From Chitinophagaceae bacterium (GTDB taxonomy: Bacteria > Bacteroidota > Bacteroidia > Chitinophagales > Chitinophagaceae), in NCBI GenBank assembly GCA_947375185.1, contig CANCEU010000014.1:1-54475 (forward strand): a stretch of 54,475 nucleotides of DNA, in the 5' to 3' direction. Of this stretch, positions 9,801 through 19,200 are shown piece after piece. The notes beneath the pieces are model-generated. The model worked only from the letters and a program-made list of their open reading frames with translations. It did not search any database and was not told the DNA's origin. The position numbers were made by a program, and so were the translations under genes. How positions within the stretch are numbered: the first letter of the stretch is position 1; every line of letters begins with the position of its first letter.

Positions 9801-10816
9801 CATTTAATGCTTGGCAATGAGGTTTCAGTAACCTCCGTTCCAACGCCAGTAAATTGTAATACATAACATGGATTGCTAGTAGTGACATATACACTATTGT
9901 CAGTAAGTTGCCCTTTATAAGATTGACCTTTATTAATGGTTGCTATAGGAATTATAGATCCATTTAAATAGATGTTTGTCCCATCTACAGTAGCCCAAAT
10001 AAAATAAAAATCAGTATTAATATAGGAAGGTGCACTAAAATTTCCTCTAACAATAATAAATTCAGAACCCGTGTTAAAAATGGGTACTATTTGATCACCT
10101 GCTAAATCCAAACTTGCCCCAACAAATATGGAGTCATCGTAAATGGTAACACAAATTGGCTTACTTGATTTAATTTCAGACCCACCTAAATGTAAAGATG
10201 CAGCAGTGCTACTTCCAATAACTGCATAAGTTTGACCTTTATTAAGTACAATAGTAAAAGTGCCCGTTCCATGTCCATTGGCATCAGGATGTGAAAGTGT
10301 AATATCAATGGAAGTATTGTCCTCTGTTGCTACAATCACAAATCCATTATTGGCATTAGGCGTAATTCCTGCTCTATTACTATATTGATTTTGAGAAGGT
10401 ATTATAAAATCAATTCCCTTTGCGGTGTTTCCTTTTAAAGGGAAAATTTCAACATTCAATTGACGACCAATTTCATAATAAGCCGATATATTTGCTGTTG
10501 AAGTAATCAATAAACCATAATTAAGTGCCGTTGCACTTGGCGTTGTTTCAATTAAATTAATATAAGCAGTAAGATCTTGGGTCACTGTTGTGTTTGCGGC
10601 TAAATTCAATACAATTGGAACAAAACCTGCATTCGAAGGCTCAGAGATAGTAACCACTGCAGGGCTTTCATAACTTGTAATTCTAAATACAATTGGCTTA
10701 TTTTCATGCCCAGCAGTAATAGCTGGTGCAGCAAACCAAAACTCAGTATCTGTCTGACTATAACTAGTGATTGAAATAATCAATCCGATAATGATATAAA
10801 ATATTTTATGCTTCAA
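6860..10816 (-). CDS. giant T9SS type B adhesin-like protein (IgGFc-binding domain, Ig/PKD repeats)
   Basis: 1318 residues. Signal peptide to about residue 20 (SITSYSQ). Residues ~25-450 resemble the IgGFc-binding-protein N-terminal domain (FWFAAPAIT..., IVATEDNTSI). Ig/PKD-like modules follow: one around 465-525 with YSWTGPNG, PKD modules at ~621-702 (WNWDMGDG) and further on (YAWYFGDS). Residues 1231-1318 are a gliding-motility-associated C-terminal domain (VPKAFTPNHDNLND... WDG... DAYTYLIDY... TGSVILLR), which directs export by the type IX system and surface attachment. It is the last gene of an operon with the PorP/SprF gene, one base away, and its paralogue further upstream. In Flavobacterium, SprF supports export of the adhesin SprB, so the neighbour may be the dedicated partner. 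The ligand is unknown. Confidence 0.9.
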   Translation of the reverse strand: MKHKIFYIIIGLIISITSYSQTDTEFWFAAPAITAGHENKPIVFRITSYESPAVVTISEPSNAGFVPIVLNLAANTTVTQDLTAYINLIETTPSATALNYGLLITSTANISAYYEIGRQLNVEIFPLKGNTAKGIDFIIPSQNQYSNRAGITPNANNGFVIVATEDNTSIDITLSHPDANGHGTGTFTIVLNKGQTYAVIGSSTAASLHLGGSEIKSSKPICVTIYDDSIFVGASLDLAGDQIVPIFNTGSEFIIVRGNFSAPSYINTDFYFIWATVDGTNIYLNGSIIPIATINKGQSYKGQLTDNSVYVTTSNPCYVLQFTGVGTEVTETSLPSIKCTGSNSVSFVRSTNELFYLNLICKAEDINNFTLNGVSGVITSGLFFDVPGATGWKAARISTANLPTLNALVPNGVATVVSNSTGLFHLGFLNGGSSSGARLGYFSNYSKVVMAPNLITRSCLGSDIQLAAKLLNNVNYSWTGPNGFTSTIYNPIIPRSTIADSGYYYVQANIPGCGTSIDSIHITVNALPTIQLVKSTDTICIGSNKLIQFKLTGKTPWNVVYSIGIGTDTVKNIVNTMGSFLVNPTTTTIYKFKNIIDSNACTLDTTNNTIQDTIRVNKLPVANFSFSSIRCEKNGTTFTDASTSDLDKIVNWNWDMGDGIQYNLLNNGPYDHIYNNWGNKSVKLSVVSSLGCNSDTISKIVDIKPLPIVGFTIPNVCLDGGLAVFKDTSNYKASPTSFTYQWNFNAGIIPMTPVPSYSISQITSSQPSVLYNKEGDYLVMHIVTSSDGCIDSLTKPFTINGSNPNAIFKILKDTALCSNQDVVIKDSSWVYPGKVGVLHLFWGDGKDTIISNSTIGNLYKHNYSNALATNIFNYDIQVKAYSGGTCYDDSLARINIIPPPTNVTLNSIQDYVCINDSLVVHKNITGGVAPYSYLYSTDNANTYIKDSIVYGKNQGNVNIGIQVIDAKSCVYNYNNLLSLSLPALPVATMFVKDTVICNGDSVTLKGQGANTYKWYNNNRLFSTSTLDSLSIGNAGSFSLIVNDGKCNSMPTAAFKIIDFTIPAFTFNYNTNSCVNGDLIINTNAVEKYKIHYAWYFGDSSHYNFANPVSHSYKQVGKYVVKLNVTNDYCPKYEYALIGDTIHIVSPPDSSKFTLFVLADQDTLLMPQKIDSGYTNYSWLPSQFLSNFNIINPVFRGSENIDYTLLRMDPNTGCKIFDIYHLDVSTNVVVTVPKAFTPNHDNLNDILKIEYGAGIKTLNRFVIYNRFGKMVFETNDISKGWDGRVNGYDQEMDAYTYLIDYTTYQDKLMKKTGSVILLR

Positions 10817-10817
10817 A

Positions 10818-11822
10818 TTAATTGAAAATACTTTTTAGGTTTTTTGAAATATTTCTTCCTAAATAAGTCGATAAATTAAATTCAATAGTTTGCGGATGCA
10901 AGTTTGACATAGTCATATTATTTTGATAAATATCATAGGTAAGTCCTAGTTTGTATTTATTATAGAGTAACCCAACATAAGGTACAACCGCATCCTTGGT
11001 CCTATAGAAACAACCTACATAAAATTTATTTTGCAAATCATCCATGGCATAAATTGGCAAGCCTACCGCGGCTCCCACATAAACAAATTCAGCTTCTACT
11101 CTATTTTGATAGTCTGCATGAATCAAAAAACTATTATCATCAAATAATCGATGCTCAAAATTAAGGGTTGTAATAAATTGGAAGGATTGTTTCGCATTTC
11201 CATAACTTGGGTTATCGGCACTACGATTAATATAAAAAGTACTTGCTCCAGTTTGTATAAAAATATCAGGGGAAACAAAAGAATACATAACTCCTCCATT
11301 GGTAGAAAATTTATTGGGGAAATTACCAATGGTCTCTAAACTCGAACTATTAAATAACCGACCCGAATTATATTGATCTCCAAATGTGAGGGCAGATCTA
11401 TCGACATTTCTACTGATATAGGTTGAACTAATCCCAATAGAAAAATAACTTGTTTTATTTTTATTCAAAAACACTCTATTAGCAAGACTTAATGTTACTT
11501 CATTTGTTTGCAAAATACCATTTAATACTCGCTCCGAAACAGCTTGTATTCCTAGCCCCAAATTATTATAGCCGTCTTTTTCTTCGTTTTTAAATAATGC
11601 AAAATCAACACCAATTCCTATTGTTTTAAAAGGATCGCCTACTCCCGAAAATTGATTTCTGTAAAATGATTGAAATTGATTGTTTGTTCCAAATCCAACC
11701 GTTGCAGGATTAAAATAATTTGTGGCCACAAATGGCTGTGACATAAATGGCGTTTGAGCATAGCTTATGGAAACTCCATTTAAGAATATAAAAAGTAACA
11801 ATATTTTATAACAATGCTTCAT
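10818..11822 (-). CDS. PorP/SprF-family T9SS outer-membrane protein
   Basis: 334 residues with a signal peptide (GVSISYAQ) and the family opening FMSQPFVATNYFNPATVGF. The rest is alternating beta-strands of an outer-membrane barrel. PorP/SprF proteins bind or anchor type IX components and are often encoded beside the cargo they serve. Here the gene sits exactly between two large type B cargo genes: its ATG touches the stop codon of the upstream adhesin, and its stop is one base before the start of the downstream adhesin. This is strong evidence for a single transcript. A dedicated role in exporting or anchoring the two neighbours is inferred from the SprB-SprF precedent. Confidence 0.9.
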   Translation of the reverse strand: MKHCYKILLLFIFLNGVSISYAQTPFMSQPFVATNYFNPATVGFGTNNQFQSFYRNQFSGVGDPFKTIGIGVDFALFKNEEKDGYNNLGLGIQAVSERVLNGILQTNEVTLSLANRVFLNKNKTSYFSIGISSTYISRNVDRSALTFGDQYNSGRLFNSSSLETIGNFPNKFSTNGGVMYSFVSPDIFIQTGASTFYINRSADNPSYGNAKQSFQFITTLNFEHRLFDDNSFLIHADYQNRVEAEFVYVGAAVGLPIYAMDDLQNKFYVGCFYRTKDAVVPYVGLLYNKYKLGLTYDIYQNNMTMSNLHPQTIEFNLSTYLGRNISKNLKSIFN

Positions 11823-14800
11823 TTATCTTAATAATATAACTGATCCAGTTTTTGTAATATGTTCCTCTTTAAATGTCACGTAATCCAATAAATAAGTATA
11901 TGCATCCATGTCCTGATCTCTCCCATTGTATTTACCATCCCAAAATCCATTTACATTCGAAGTCTCAAATATTAATTTACCCCATCTATTGAATAATTTA
12001 AAATAATTCAAAATTTTTATACCCGCACCATATTCCAGTTTTAATACATCATTTAATCCATCATTATTAGGCGTAAATGCCTTGGGTACATTTATAACTA
12101 CATCATTAGATACAATGATATGGTAGGTATCTTCAATTTGACAATGACTAACAGTATCAGTTCTAGTTAAAAAATAATCAGTCGTCTTATCTGCATTAAA
12201 AACGGGATTTTTTATAAATATAGATGACAAATAGGTGCTGGGTGACCAAGTATATTGCGTATATCCAGAGTCTACTTTTATATTGCTCAATAAAGTGTCA
12301 ACGCCTGATAAAACAAACATTGTAAATTGAGCACCTGATAATGGATTTACTACTGTTATCGTATCCCCTTTCAAAATGGTATCTAGCTTAGGGCAAAAAT
12401 CATTTGAAAATGAAAAATTGATTTGGTATTTACCATTTTTATTGTAGACATGTGTTAATGGGTTGAATAAAGTAGAAGTAGCACTGTCTCCAAAATTCCA
12501 AACAAAATGTGCCCCATATGCATCTTCTGTATTAGTATTAATAATCACAGGCGAATTCACACAAACATATTTTGTATTTGTAAAAAAGTAGTTGGGTATT
12601 TTATATTGATATATATGAACCGAATCAGACAACAATGAATTACAATACCCATCATATACCTTCAATTGATAAAATCCTGGTGTTGATGTAAATAAAGTAT
12701 CCGCATTTGTAGTTGAATAGTATTGATTATTCAGATACCATTTAAAAGTATTGCTACCTAAACCTTTTAAAACAATTGGATCCGTGTTACAAATATTTGT
12801 ATCAATTGCCTTTAAAATTGCAATGGGGATTGATTTAACTTCCAATTGCTTTAATTGATCATAATGATATACACATTGCTTAGTATCATTAACAATTACA
12901 GAAACATTAATATTTCCCGGACTGTTCCCTCTTAATATATTTCCATTAAAGTTAGCCGCCGCATTATTGGAAACCCATTGATAGCTAAATGGTGGAGTAC
13001 CACCCGTAATTACAGGATTAAAGGTTACTGAATCTGCAATACATAAATAATCTTTTGATGAAGTAATCGAAAAATTTTGAGGTGGTGCAACAATCGAAAT
13101 ACTATCCTGACTATTATCAAAACAGGTAATCCCCGAATAAGAAACCATTTTTATATTATAGCCCACTTTATCAGGGTAATGATAATCAGCATAATTATGG
13201 CTATAAATTTTATTAATGCTAGGATTGTCGTCGAGCGTAGAGTCCATTGGATTTTTTTTATAATCCCAATAAATAACCACTTTGCCAATGGAACCAAAAT
13301 CTACCGTTGACAAATTATTTAACGCTACTGCTTTGTTTGAACAAAGTGCATTTGTATCTGAAATAGAAAAAAATGATTTTGGAAAAGCCCCATTGACTGT
13401 AAAACTTTCTGTTGTGTCTGCAACACAACCATTGACACTTGTAACAATTTCTTTAACATTGTAAGCACCTGGACTTAAGTAACGATGCCTAGGGATAGCG
13501 ACGGAATCAAAGTTGCTGAAACGGGTATTGGATGGATCTCCAAAATCCCATCTATACTTAAAACTATTGGTACCAACCGCAATCCTACTTGTATCCTTAA
13601 ACTCAGCATACGCATCATTCAAACAAATTTCAGGCAATACAAATCCAACTAAAGGCTTTGGATTCACTTGAATTATTTTTGATTGTTGTGCTACACATCC
13701 ATTCAATGTTGACACTGCTAATTTTACAGTATAATTTTTTGCAGCATCAAAAGCATGGGTTACGGCAGCATTAGTAATCAAACTATCTTCGACACTATTG
13801 TCACCATAATTCCATTTCCAATTAAAAAGTCGAGTTCCTATTTTGGCAAATGAACTATCTGTAAATTGAATATTATTTCCAATACATTTAATATTTTGAA
13901 CATTAAAATTCACTTTGGGAACACTATCAATAATAAAACTAGAACTTATTGTATCACTTAAACAGCCAATATCCGTAACCACAAAATAATGAAATGGAAT
14001 TGACCCTACTGCATCTGCTTTAATTGCATAATTCTTTGCATTAACATAGCCAGCGTTACCAAGCTTCCAATTGTAGGCAATTAACTTTCTATCATCAGTA
14101 CCAATTAGTGTATTATCTTTTAAAAATAAAGAGTCTCCAAGGCAGTTGGTAATTTTGAGTGTGTAGTCGGCTTTAGGAGGACTGTATACAACCAAATCAA
14201 AATCAATCACCTGTTCCCCACTACAACCATCGCCAGTTGGGTTAAACACTTTTAATTGAATATTATAGTCACCAATACTATCATAAGTCAAAAATTGACT
14301 TAATGAATACCTATATATATTACGCCCATTTACAACATAGGTAGAATCATATTGAGGTGCGTTATTAACTGGAATGTTTGGATAGTTAGGAATATTCCAA
14401 GCTAGCGAAAGGGGTTGATATGGCAAAGTAATGGATACCTTAAACGGAGTCCCTCTACAAGTTGCTGGCAACTTAACCGAACCATATTCATTGTTAACAG
14501 TAAGTTTTTGATATAAATCAACCACATTGGTTCCTGCATTATATCCATAGGATTCTACACTTCCATATCCATAGGCAATGGCATTAAATCCTGAATCTGC
14601 AACAATGGTGTGTGCCCCTGCCTTTAATACTACTTGGTAATACACAAAATTATTATCACCAGGATGAGTAATCGGATTTTTTGGAGTAGCGCCGTCAACT
14701 AATAAATTGGACATTCCTCCTTTTGGGATTACAATATTTACAAAATGTAGCGTATCAATAATTTTTGCAAATGGGGTTGAATTTATGGTTACTTTATTTA

Positions 14801-15926
14801 TAGTTTGCTCCACAGGAGATAAATATATCATTTCAGGATCGCCGTTTCCATGATTATTTACATTTCCATAACTACCCGTAGTTGTAATATATTGTGCCAC
14901 CATAATGGGCAAATCCGCCTCAATTGAATTGGCACCATTAGATTGAAATTCGTAATAAAAATTATTTATTAAACTCGACTTTGGGATAACTTGACCATTT
15001 AATAACACATTGGCATTGGGATCACTTACCGCAATTCTAAAAATATTATTTGGCATCTGTGCTGTTGGTACAGTCAAATACTTTTTACCCCATGCATTGG
15101 CAGGCAATGATTGTTGAATATAATTATCGGCAGTTTTAGAATTATTATCAAAAATGCTAATTTTTCCAGACCCCGAAAACACCGCAATTCGTTTGCAAGT
15201 ACTAGTGGCAGTTGCTACTGATCTAATTAAGGTTCCAGTTAAATCCTCTCCAGTTGATGCAGCAGCAGACGAAGTCAATACTTTTCCAAATACATTGTAA
15301 ATTTCTCCCTTATTTAAAGCAACTTTTATAGTATCCCCTGCTTTATAGCCCCCTTCGGTATTTGCACTTAATATAATTTCAACATTAGTATTATCTTCTG
15401 TGGCAATCACATAGGCATAACAATAAGAAAAAGGATTATTAGAAATCTGTTTATAATTGATAGAATAATATGAGCGTCCTAAGGTATTGGTTGGGAATAA
15501 TAAAGTTGCACCAGAAACACTCCCATCATAAATATGGGCGTAAGCAATGATGGCAAAATCTGAACTGATATGAATTCCTTTATTTGATTTTCCTTCGGCA
15601 GTAATTCTCGCATCAGATGTTGAAGTCTTTGGCATTGGATCCGAAACGGTAACAGTATTAGCAACTACCTGATAGGTTTTCAAAAATCCTAATGCAGGAA
15701 TATCAACTGTTACAGTCGCATCATGATCTGAAGTAAAATATAAAACTAAATTTTGTGACCCTCCATTTGGATTGGGGTCCCCACTTGCGTTATACATAGC
15801 AACATGGCTACCATATCCTACCCAAAAATCCTTTCCTTTATTGGAAAAATCCTGCGCCAAACCAACTGTAGAAAAAAATACAGCAAAGAGTATTAATAAT
15901 AACTTATTGATTTTAAAAAGACGCAT
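11823..15926 (-). CDS. giant T9SS type B adhesin-like protein, paralogue of the 6860-10816 product
   Basis: 1367 residues. Signal peptide ends TVGLAQ. The N-terminal ~450 residues resemble an IgGFc-binding-type domain (GKDFWVGYGS, YVIATEDNTNVEI). Several PKD modules follow (FNWKWNYGD, FKYRWDFGDPS, HFVWNFGDS), each with paired cysteines. Residues 1280-1367 form the gliding-motility-associated C-terminal sorting domain, about two thirds identical by eye to that of the paralogue. It is first in the three-gene operon. The upstream gap of 81 bp is AT-rich and holds a degenerate copy (15958-15973) of the inverted repeat found near the two-component genes. Predicted to be exported by the type IX system and surface bound; function in adhesion or gliding is inferred. 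Confidence 0.9.
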   Translation of the reverse strand: MRLFKINKLLLILFAVFFSTVGLAQDFSNKGKDFWVGYGSHVAMYNASGDPNPNGGSQNLVLYFTSDHDATVTVDIPALGFLKTYQVVANTVTVSDPMPKTSTSDARITAEGKSNKGIHISSDFAIIAYAHIYDGSVSGATLLFPTNTLGRSYYSINYKQISNNPFSYCYAYVIATEDNTNVEIILSANTEGGYKAGDTIKVALNKGEIYNVFGKVLTSSAAASTGEDLTGTLIRSVATATSTCKRIAVFSGSGKISIFDNNSKTADNYIQQSLPANAWGKKYLTVPTAQMPNNIFRIAVSDPNANVLLNGQVIPKSSLINNFYYEFQSNGANSIEADLPIMVAQYITTTGSYGNVNNHGNGDPEMIYLSPVEQTINKVTINSTPFAKIIDTLHFVNIVIPKGGMSNLLVDGATPKNPITHPGDNNFVYYQVVLKAGAHTIVADSGFNAIAYGYGSVESYGYNAGTNVVDLYQKLTVNNEYGSVKLPATCRGTPFKVSITLPYQPLSLAWNIPNYPNIPVNNAPQYDSTYVVNGRNIYRYSLSQFLTYDSIGDYNIQLKVFNPTGDGCSGEQVIDFDLVVYSPPKADYTLKITNCLGDSLFLKDNTLIGTDDRKLIAYNWKLGNAGYVNAKNYAIKADAVGSIPFHYFVVTDIGCLSDTISSSFIIDSVPKVNFNVQNIKCIGNNIQFTDSSFAKIGTRLFNWKWNYGDNSVEDSLITNAAVTHAFDAAKNYTVKLAVSTLNGCVAQQSKIIQVNPKPLVGFVLPEICLNDAYAEFKDTSRIAVGTNSFKYRWDFGDPSNTRFSNFDSVAIPRHRYLSPGAYNVKEIVTSVNGCVADTTESFTVNGAFPKSFFSISDTNALCSNKAVALNNLSTVDFGSIGKVVIYWDYKKNPMDSTLDDNPSINKIYSHNYADYHYPDKVGYNIKMVSYSGITCFDNSQDSISIVAPPQNFSITSSKDYLCIADSVTFNPVITGGTPPFSYQWVSNNAAANFNGNILRGNSPGNINVSVIVNDTKQCVYHYDQLKQLEVKSIPIAILKAIDTNICNTDPIVLKGLGSNTFKWYLNNQYYSTTNADTLFTSTPGFYQLKVYDGYCNSLLSDSVHIYQYKIPNYFFTNTKYVCVNSPVIINTNTEDAYGAHFVWNFGDSATSTLFNPLTHVYNKNGKYQINFSFSNDFCPKLDTILKGDTITVVNPLSGAQFTMFVLSGVDTLLSNIKVDSGYTQYTWSPSTYLSSIFIKNPVFNADKTTDYFLTRTDTVSHCQIEDTYHIIVSNDVVINVPKAFTPNNDGLNDVLKLEYGAGIKILNYFKLFNRWGKLIFETSNVNGFWDGKYNGRDQDMDAYTYLLDYVTFKEEHITKTGSVILLR

Positions 15927-15957
15927 TAAGATATTAAGATATATTTTTATATGAATA

Positions 15958-15973
15958 TTAGAATTTGGTCTAT
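15958..15973. promoter_or_regulatory. degenerate ATAGAA-N4-TTCTAT site upstream of adhesin operon
   Basis: TTAGAA-TTTG-GTCTAT matches 10 of 12 positions of the inverted repeat found at 1394-1409 and 5229-5244, and keeps the 4-base spacer. It lies about 32 bp upstream of the adhesin start codon. In AT-rich DNA a chance match is possible. Confidence 0.3.
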
Positions 15974-16007
15974 AAAAATATCGAATTAATATGGAATAAT
16001 CCCGCCT

Positions 16008-17468
16008 TTAAAGTACTTCCTGCCAACTAATCTTTAAGATATTTTGGGTTGTAAGGGTAATTTTAAACCGATCATCAATTCTTTTACCAATCACCCAACA
16101 AATACGATTGGAAGCACATAAAACAGCAACCTTTTCTTTATGCTTTGGACTTAATTTTAAGTTCCCTAAAAATTGATTTAGCTTTTTCTTTTTTCGCAAG
16201 CCAAGTGGATAAAAATAATCGGTTGGCTCCCAAGTTCTTAATAGTAATGGCCATTCTAATTTATCGGCGTCTAAATAAGCATATTTTGGATCCTTGTCAA
16301 TTACTACATCTGGTACATTTTTGATTATTTCAAAATGTAGTGTGCCAGTCTTTACTTCAAAAGTATTGACTACAGCATTTGCGCTAACATTTGAATTAAG
16401 TAAAACCGTTTCAGGTATAGTAACAAATTCTTTTACACTTTCATTGCTAACAATCTGAATGTGTCCTTCCCAATTAATTAATTTATGTGAATCAGAGGCA
16501 ATGAATGCACCCTTTGATGCAGTTAATATTTTATGAACTTCATCAATTTGCTGCGGCTTAAATCCATAATGCTTAATTAGTCCCCAAGTATAGGTTGCAT
16601 TTCCTTTTACTTTTTCCCAATATAAAATCGGTATAGATGGGATTCCTTTTTTATACTTAAACCCTTTTTTCCAATATGCATCCACCGTTTGAATTACAAT
16701 TTGCTCAGCTTCTTTTAATCTATCCGAAGTAGCAATGATATTTTCTTGAACCATTGGATAAATAGTGGCCAATTGGGGCAATAATTGATTCCGGATTAAA
16801 TTTCGAGTGTAATCATTTTTTTCATTGCTGCTATCCTCTACATAAGCTAGCCCGTTTTCGGCAGCATACGATTTAATTGCTGCTTTACTAAAAATAAGCA
16901 ATGGCCTTGCCATATTTAAAACATCATTTCTTCTTGCGGGGATACCTGTTAATCCATGAATACCCGTCCCTCTAAATAATTGCATCAACACCGTTTCAAC
17001 TTGATCATCTGCATGATGCGCGGTCAATAAAACTATTGGTTTGGGATTTGGCTTTTTATTTGATAAATGGGTTTCATCCGTTAATACTATTTCATTTTCT
17101 TGTAGAGTCAATTTATCGGTTAACGCACCAAACCATGCATATCTAATTTCACGTGCCGCTTGCTGAATACCCATTTTATATTTTTCGGCATACTTTGCCG
17201 TTTCGCATGTATGAATTTCAATTGGCATTGTTAATTCATTGGCAAAATCACGTACAAATTGTTCATCTCTTATACTCTCCTCGCCTCTTAATTGAAAATT
17301 AACATGAGCAATGGTACACTTTGCCTTTACTGAATGCATCAAGTGAGCTAACACGACACTATCCACACCACCACTGACTGCTAATATAAAATGTGACCTA
17401 CGCAATCGTACATCTGGAAACTGTTTATCCCAATATTGTTTAAATGTTTCCAAATTTAGCATAATCAA
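16008..17468 (-). CDS. tilS: tRNA(Ile)-lysidine synthase
   Basis: 486 residues. PP-loop ATP pyrophosphatase that converts C34 of the CAU anticodon of tRNA-Ile2 to lysidine, changing its codon from AUG to AUA. The ATP-binding motif SGGVDS is at residues 32-37; HHADDQVETVLMQLFRGTG and the GIPARR segment are family hallmarks. The C-terminal third carries the TilS substrate-binding domain. Start is ATG 17468 or the second Met two codons later. It follows glnS by 29 bp on the same strand, so both translation genes are probably co-transcribed. Confidence 0.95.
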   Translation of the reverse strand: MIMLNLETFKQYWDKQFPDVRLRRSHFILAVSGGVDSVVLAHLMHSVKAKCTIAHVNFQLRGEESIRDEQFVRDFANELTMPIEIHTCETAKYAEKYKMGIQQAAREIRYAWFGALTDKLTLQENEIVLTDETHLSNKKPNPKPIVLLTAHHADDQVETVLMQLFRGTGIHGLTGIPARRNDVLNMARPLLIFSKAAIKSYAAENGLAYVEDSSNEKNDYTRNLIRNQLLPQLATIYPMVQENIIATSDRLKEAEQIVIQTVDAYWKKGFKYKKGIPSIPILYWEKVKGNATYTWGLIKHYGFKPQQIDEVHKILTASKGAFIASDSHKLINWEGHIQIVSNESVKEFVTIPETVLLNSNVSANAVVNTFEVKTGTLHFEIIKNVPDVVIDKDPKYAYLDADKLEWPLLLRTWEPTDYFYPLGLRKKKKLNQFLGNLKLSPKHKEKVAVLCASNRICWVIGKRIDDRFKITLTTQNILKISWQEVL

Positions 17469-17497
17469 CTATTCGTATTGAGTACCCTTAAATAATT

Positions 17498-19153
17498 CTA
17501 TTTCTTTTGCTCTTTAGCCCAGGCATCTTTTAATCCAACTGTACGATTAAAAATTAATTTATCCTTTGTACTCTTAGTATCCTGATAAAAATATCCTTTT
17601 CTTAAAAATTGGAAACGTACATCCAATGGATCATTAGCAAGGGCTGGTTCAGCATAAGCATTTACCCTATTCAGTGAACTTGGATTAATATAGTCTTTAA
17701 AATCCCCATCAGCACTTGACAAATCCTCAACATTAAATAAACGATCATACTCATTTAACAAAACTGATACTGCATGTTTTGCACTCACCCAATGTAAAGT
17801 TCCTTTTACATGAATACCACTTGTATCCTGACCTGATTTACTTTGAGGATTATAAGTTGCATACACCGTAGTAATATTACCAGCATCGTCTTTTTCAAAA
17901 CTTTCGCAAGTAACTATATACGCACTTTTTAAACGAACAGATAAGCCTGGCCCTAATCTAAAATATTTTTTAGTGGGTTCTTCCATAAAGTCATCACGCT
18001 CAATCCATAGTTCATTACTGAATGGAACTTCGCGCGTACCGCCATTAGGATCCTCAGGATTATTTTCTGAATGTAAAATTTCTTCTCCTTTGTCAAAGTT
18101 GGTTATCACTAATTTAATTGGATTGGTAACCACCATACGACGCATTGCTACTTTATTCAGATGCTCTCTTACACAAAATTCCAACAAACTAAAGTCAATA
18201 ATGTTTTCTCTTTTAGCAATTCCTATTCTTTCACAAAAATCTCTAATACTTTCAGGGGTATAACCACGACGACGCATACCACTAATTGTTGGCATACGAG
18301 GATCATCCCAACTTTCAACAAATCCTTCTTGCACTAATTGCAATAATTTACGTTTACTCATAACTGTGTAAGTCATATTTAAACGCGCAAACTCATATTG
18401 GTGAGATGGATAAATACCTAATTGCTCAATGCACCAATCGTATAATGCACGATGTGGGATAAATTCCAAAGTGCAAACGGAGTGTGTTATATTTTCAATA
18501 GAATCACTTTGTCCATGAGCGAAATCATACATTGGATAAATGCACCAAGCATCACCAGTACGATGATGATGCGCACGCTTAATGCGATATAACAAAGGGT
18601 CACGCATGTGCATGTTAGGACTTGCTAAATCAATCTTTGCTCTCAACACTTTTTCGCCATCAGCAAATTTACCTGCCTTCATGCCAGCAAATAATTCCAA
18701 ATTTTCTGCAATGCTTCTATTTCTGAATGCGTTGCCTGTTCCTGGAACCGTCGGGGTTCCTTTTTGTTGTGCAATTTCTTCGGCGGTACTATCATCTACA
18801 TATGCCAAACCTTTTTCAATCAATTGAACTGCAAATAAATATAACTGGTCAAAATAATCTGAAGCGTAACATTCTTTTGCCCACTCAAAACCCAACCATT
18901 TTACATCTTCCTTAATGCTATCTACATATTCAATTTCCTCTTTTGCAGGATTGGTGTCATCAAAACGCAAATTTGTTTTTCCTCCAAAATGCTTCGCTAA
19001 ACCAAAGTTCAAGCAAATGCTTTTTGCATGTCCAATATGTAAATATCCATTGGGCTCCGGTGGGAACCTTGTTAAAATAGATGCATACTTTCCCGAGGCT
19101 AAATCCTGGGAAATAATTTCTTCAATAAAATTTAGGCTTTTTTCTTCACTCAT
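17498..19153 (-). CDS. glnS: glutaminyl-tRNA synthetase
   Basis: Class I aminoacyl-tRNA synthetase charging tRNA-Gln. PPEPNGYLHIGHAKS contains the HIGH motif (residues 39-42 from the preferred start), and VMSKRKL replaces KMSKS. Conserved GMRRRGYTPE and the C-terminal anticodon-binding beta-barrels are present. The frame is open 30 bp further up to 19183, but ATG 19153 (MSEEKSLNFIEEII) gives 551 residues, near the 554 of the E. coli enzyme. Presence of GlnRS implies direct Gln-tRNA charging. DUF4294 lies 47 bp upstream and tilS 29 bp downstream, all on the reverse strand. Confidence 0.96.
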   Translation of the reverse strand: MSEEKSLNFIEEIISQDLASGKYASILTRFPPEPNGYLHIGHAKSICLNFGLAKHFGGKTNLRFDDTNPAKEEIEYVDSIKEDVKWLGFEWAKECYASDYFDQLYLFAVQLIEKGLAYVDDSTAEEIAQQKGTPTVPGTGNAFRNRSIAENLELFAGMKAGKFADGEKVLRAKIDLASPNMHMRDPLLYRIKRAHHHRTGDAWCIYPMYDFAHGQSDSIENITHSVCTLEFIPHRALYDWCIEQLGIYPSHQYEFARLNMTYTVMSKRKLLQLVQEGFVESWDDPRMPTISGMRRRGYTPESIRDFCERIGIAKRENIIDFSLLEFCVREHLNKVAMRRMVVTNPIKLVITNFDKGEEILHSENNPEDPNGGTREVPFSNELWIERDDFMEEPTKKYFRLGPGLSVRLKSAYIVTCESFEKDDAGNITTVYATYNPQSKSGQDTSGIHVKGTLHWVSAKHAVSVLLNEYDRLFNVEDLSSADGDFKDYINPSSLNRVNAYAEPALANDPLDVRFQFLRKGYFYQDTKSTKDKLIFNRTVGLKDAWAKEQKK

Positions 19154-19200
19154 AATGGTTGTAACTATTGGGTAAAGGTACAAAAACCTGCCCCAAAAAA

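Noticed and set aside
17973..18827. Open frames of 81-96 codons on the forward strand inside glnS
   Set aside because: They lie fully antisense to a well-supported synthetase, have no family likeness, and follow from its codon use.
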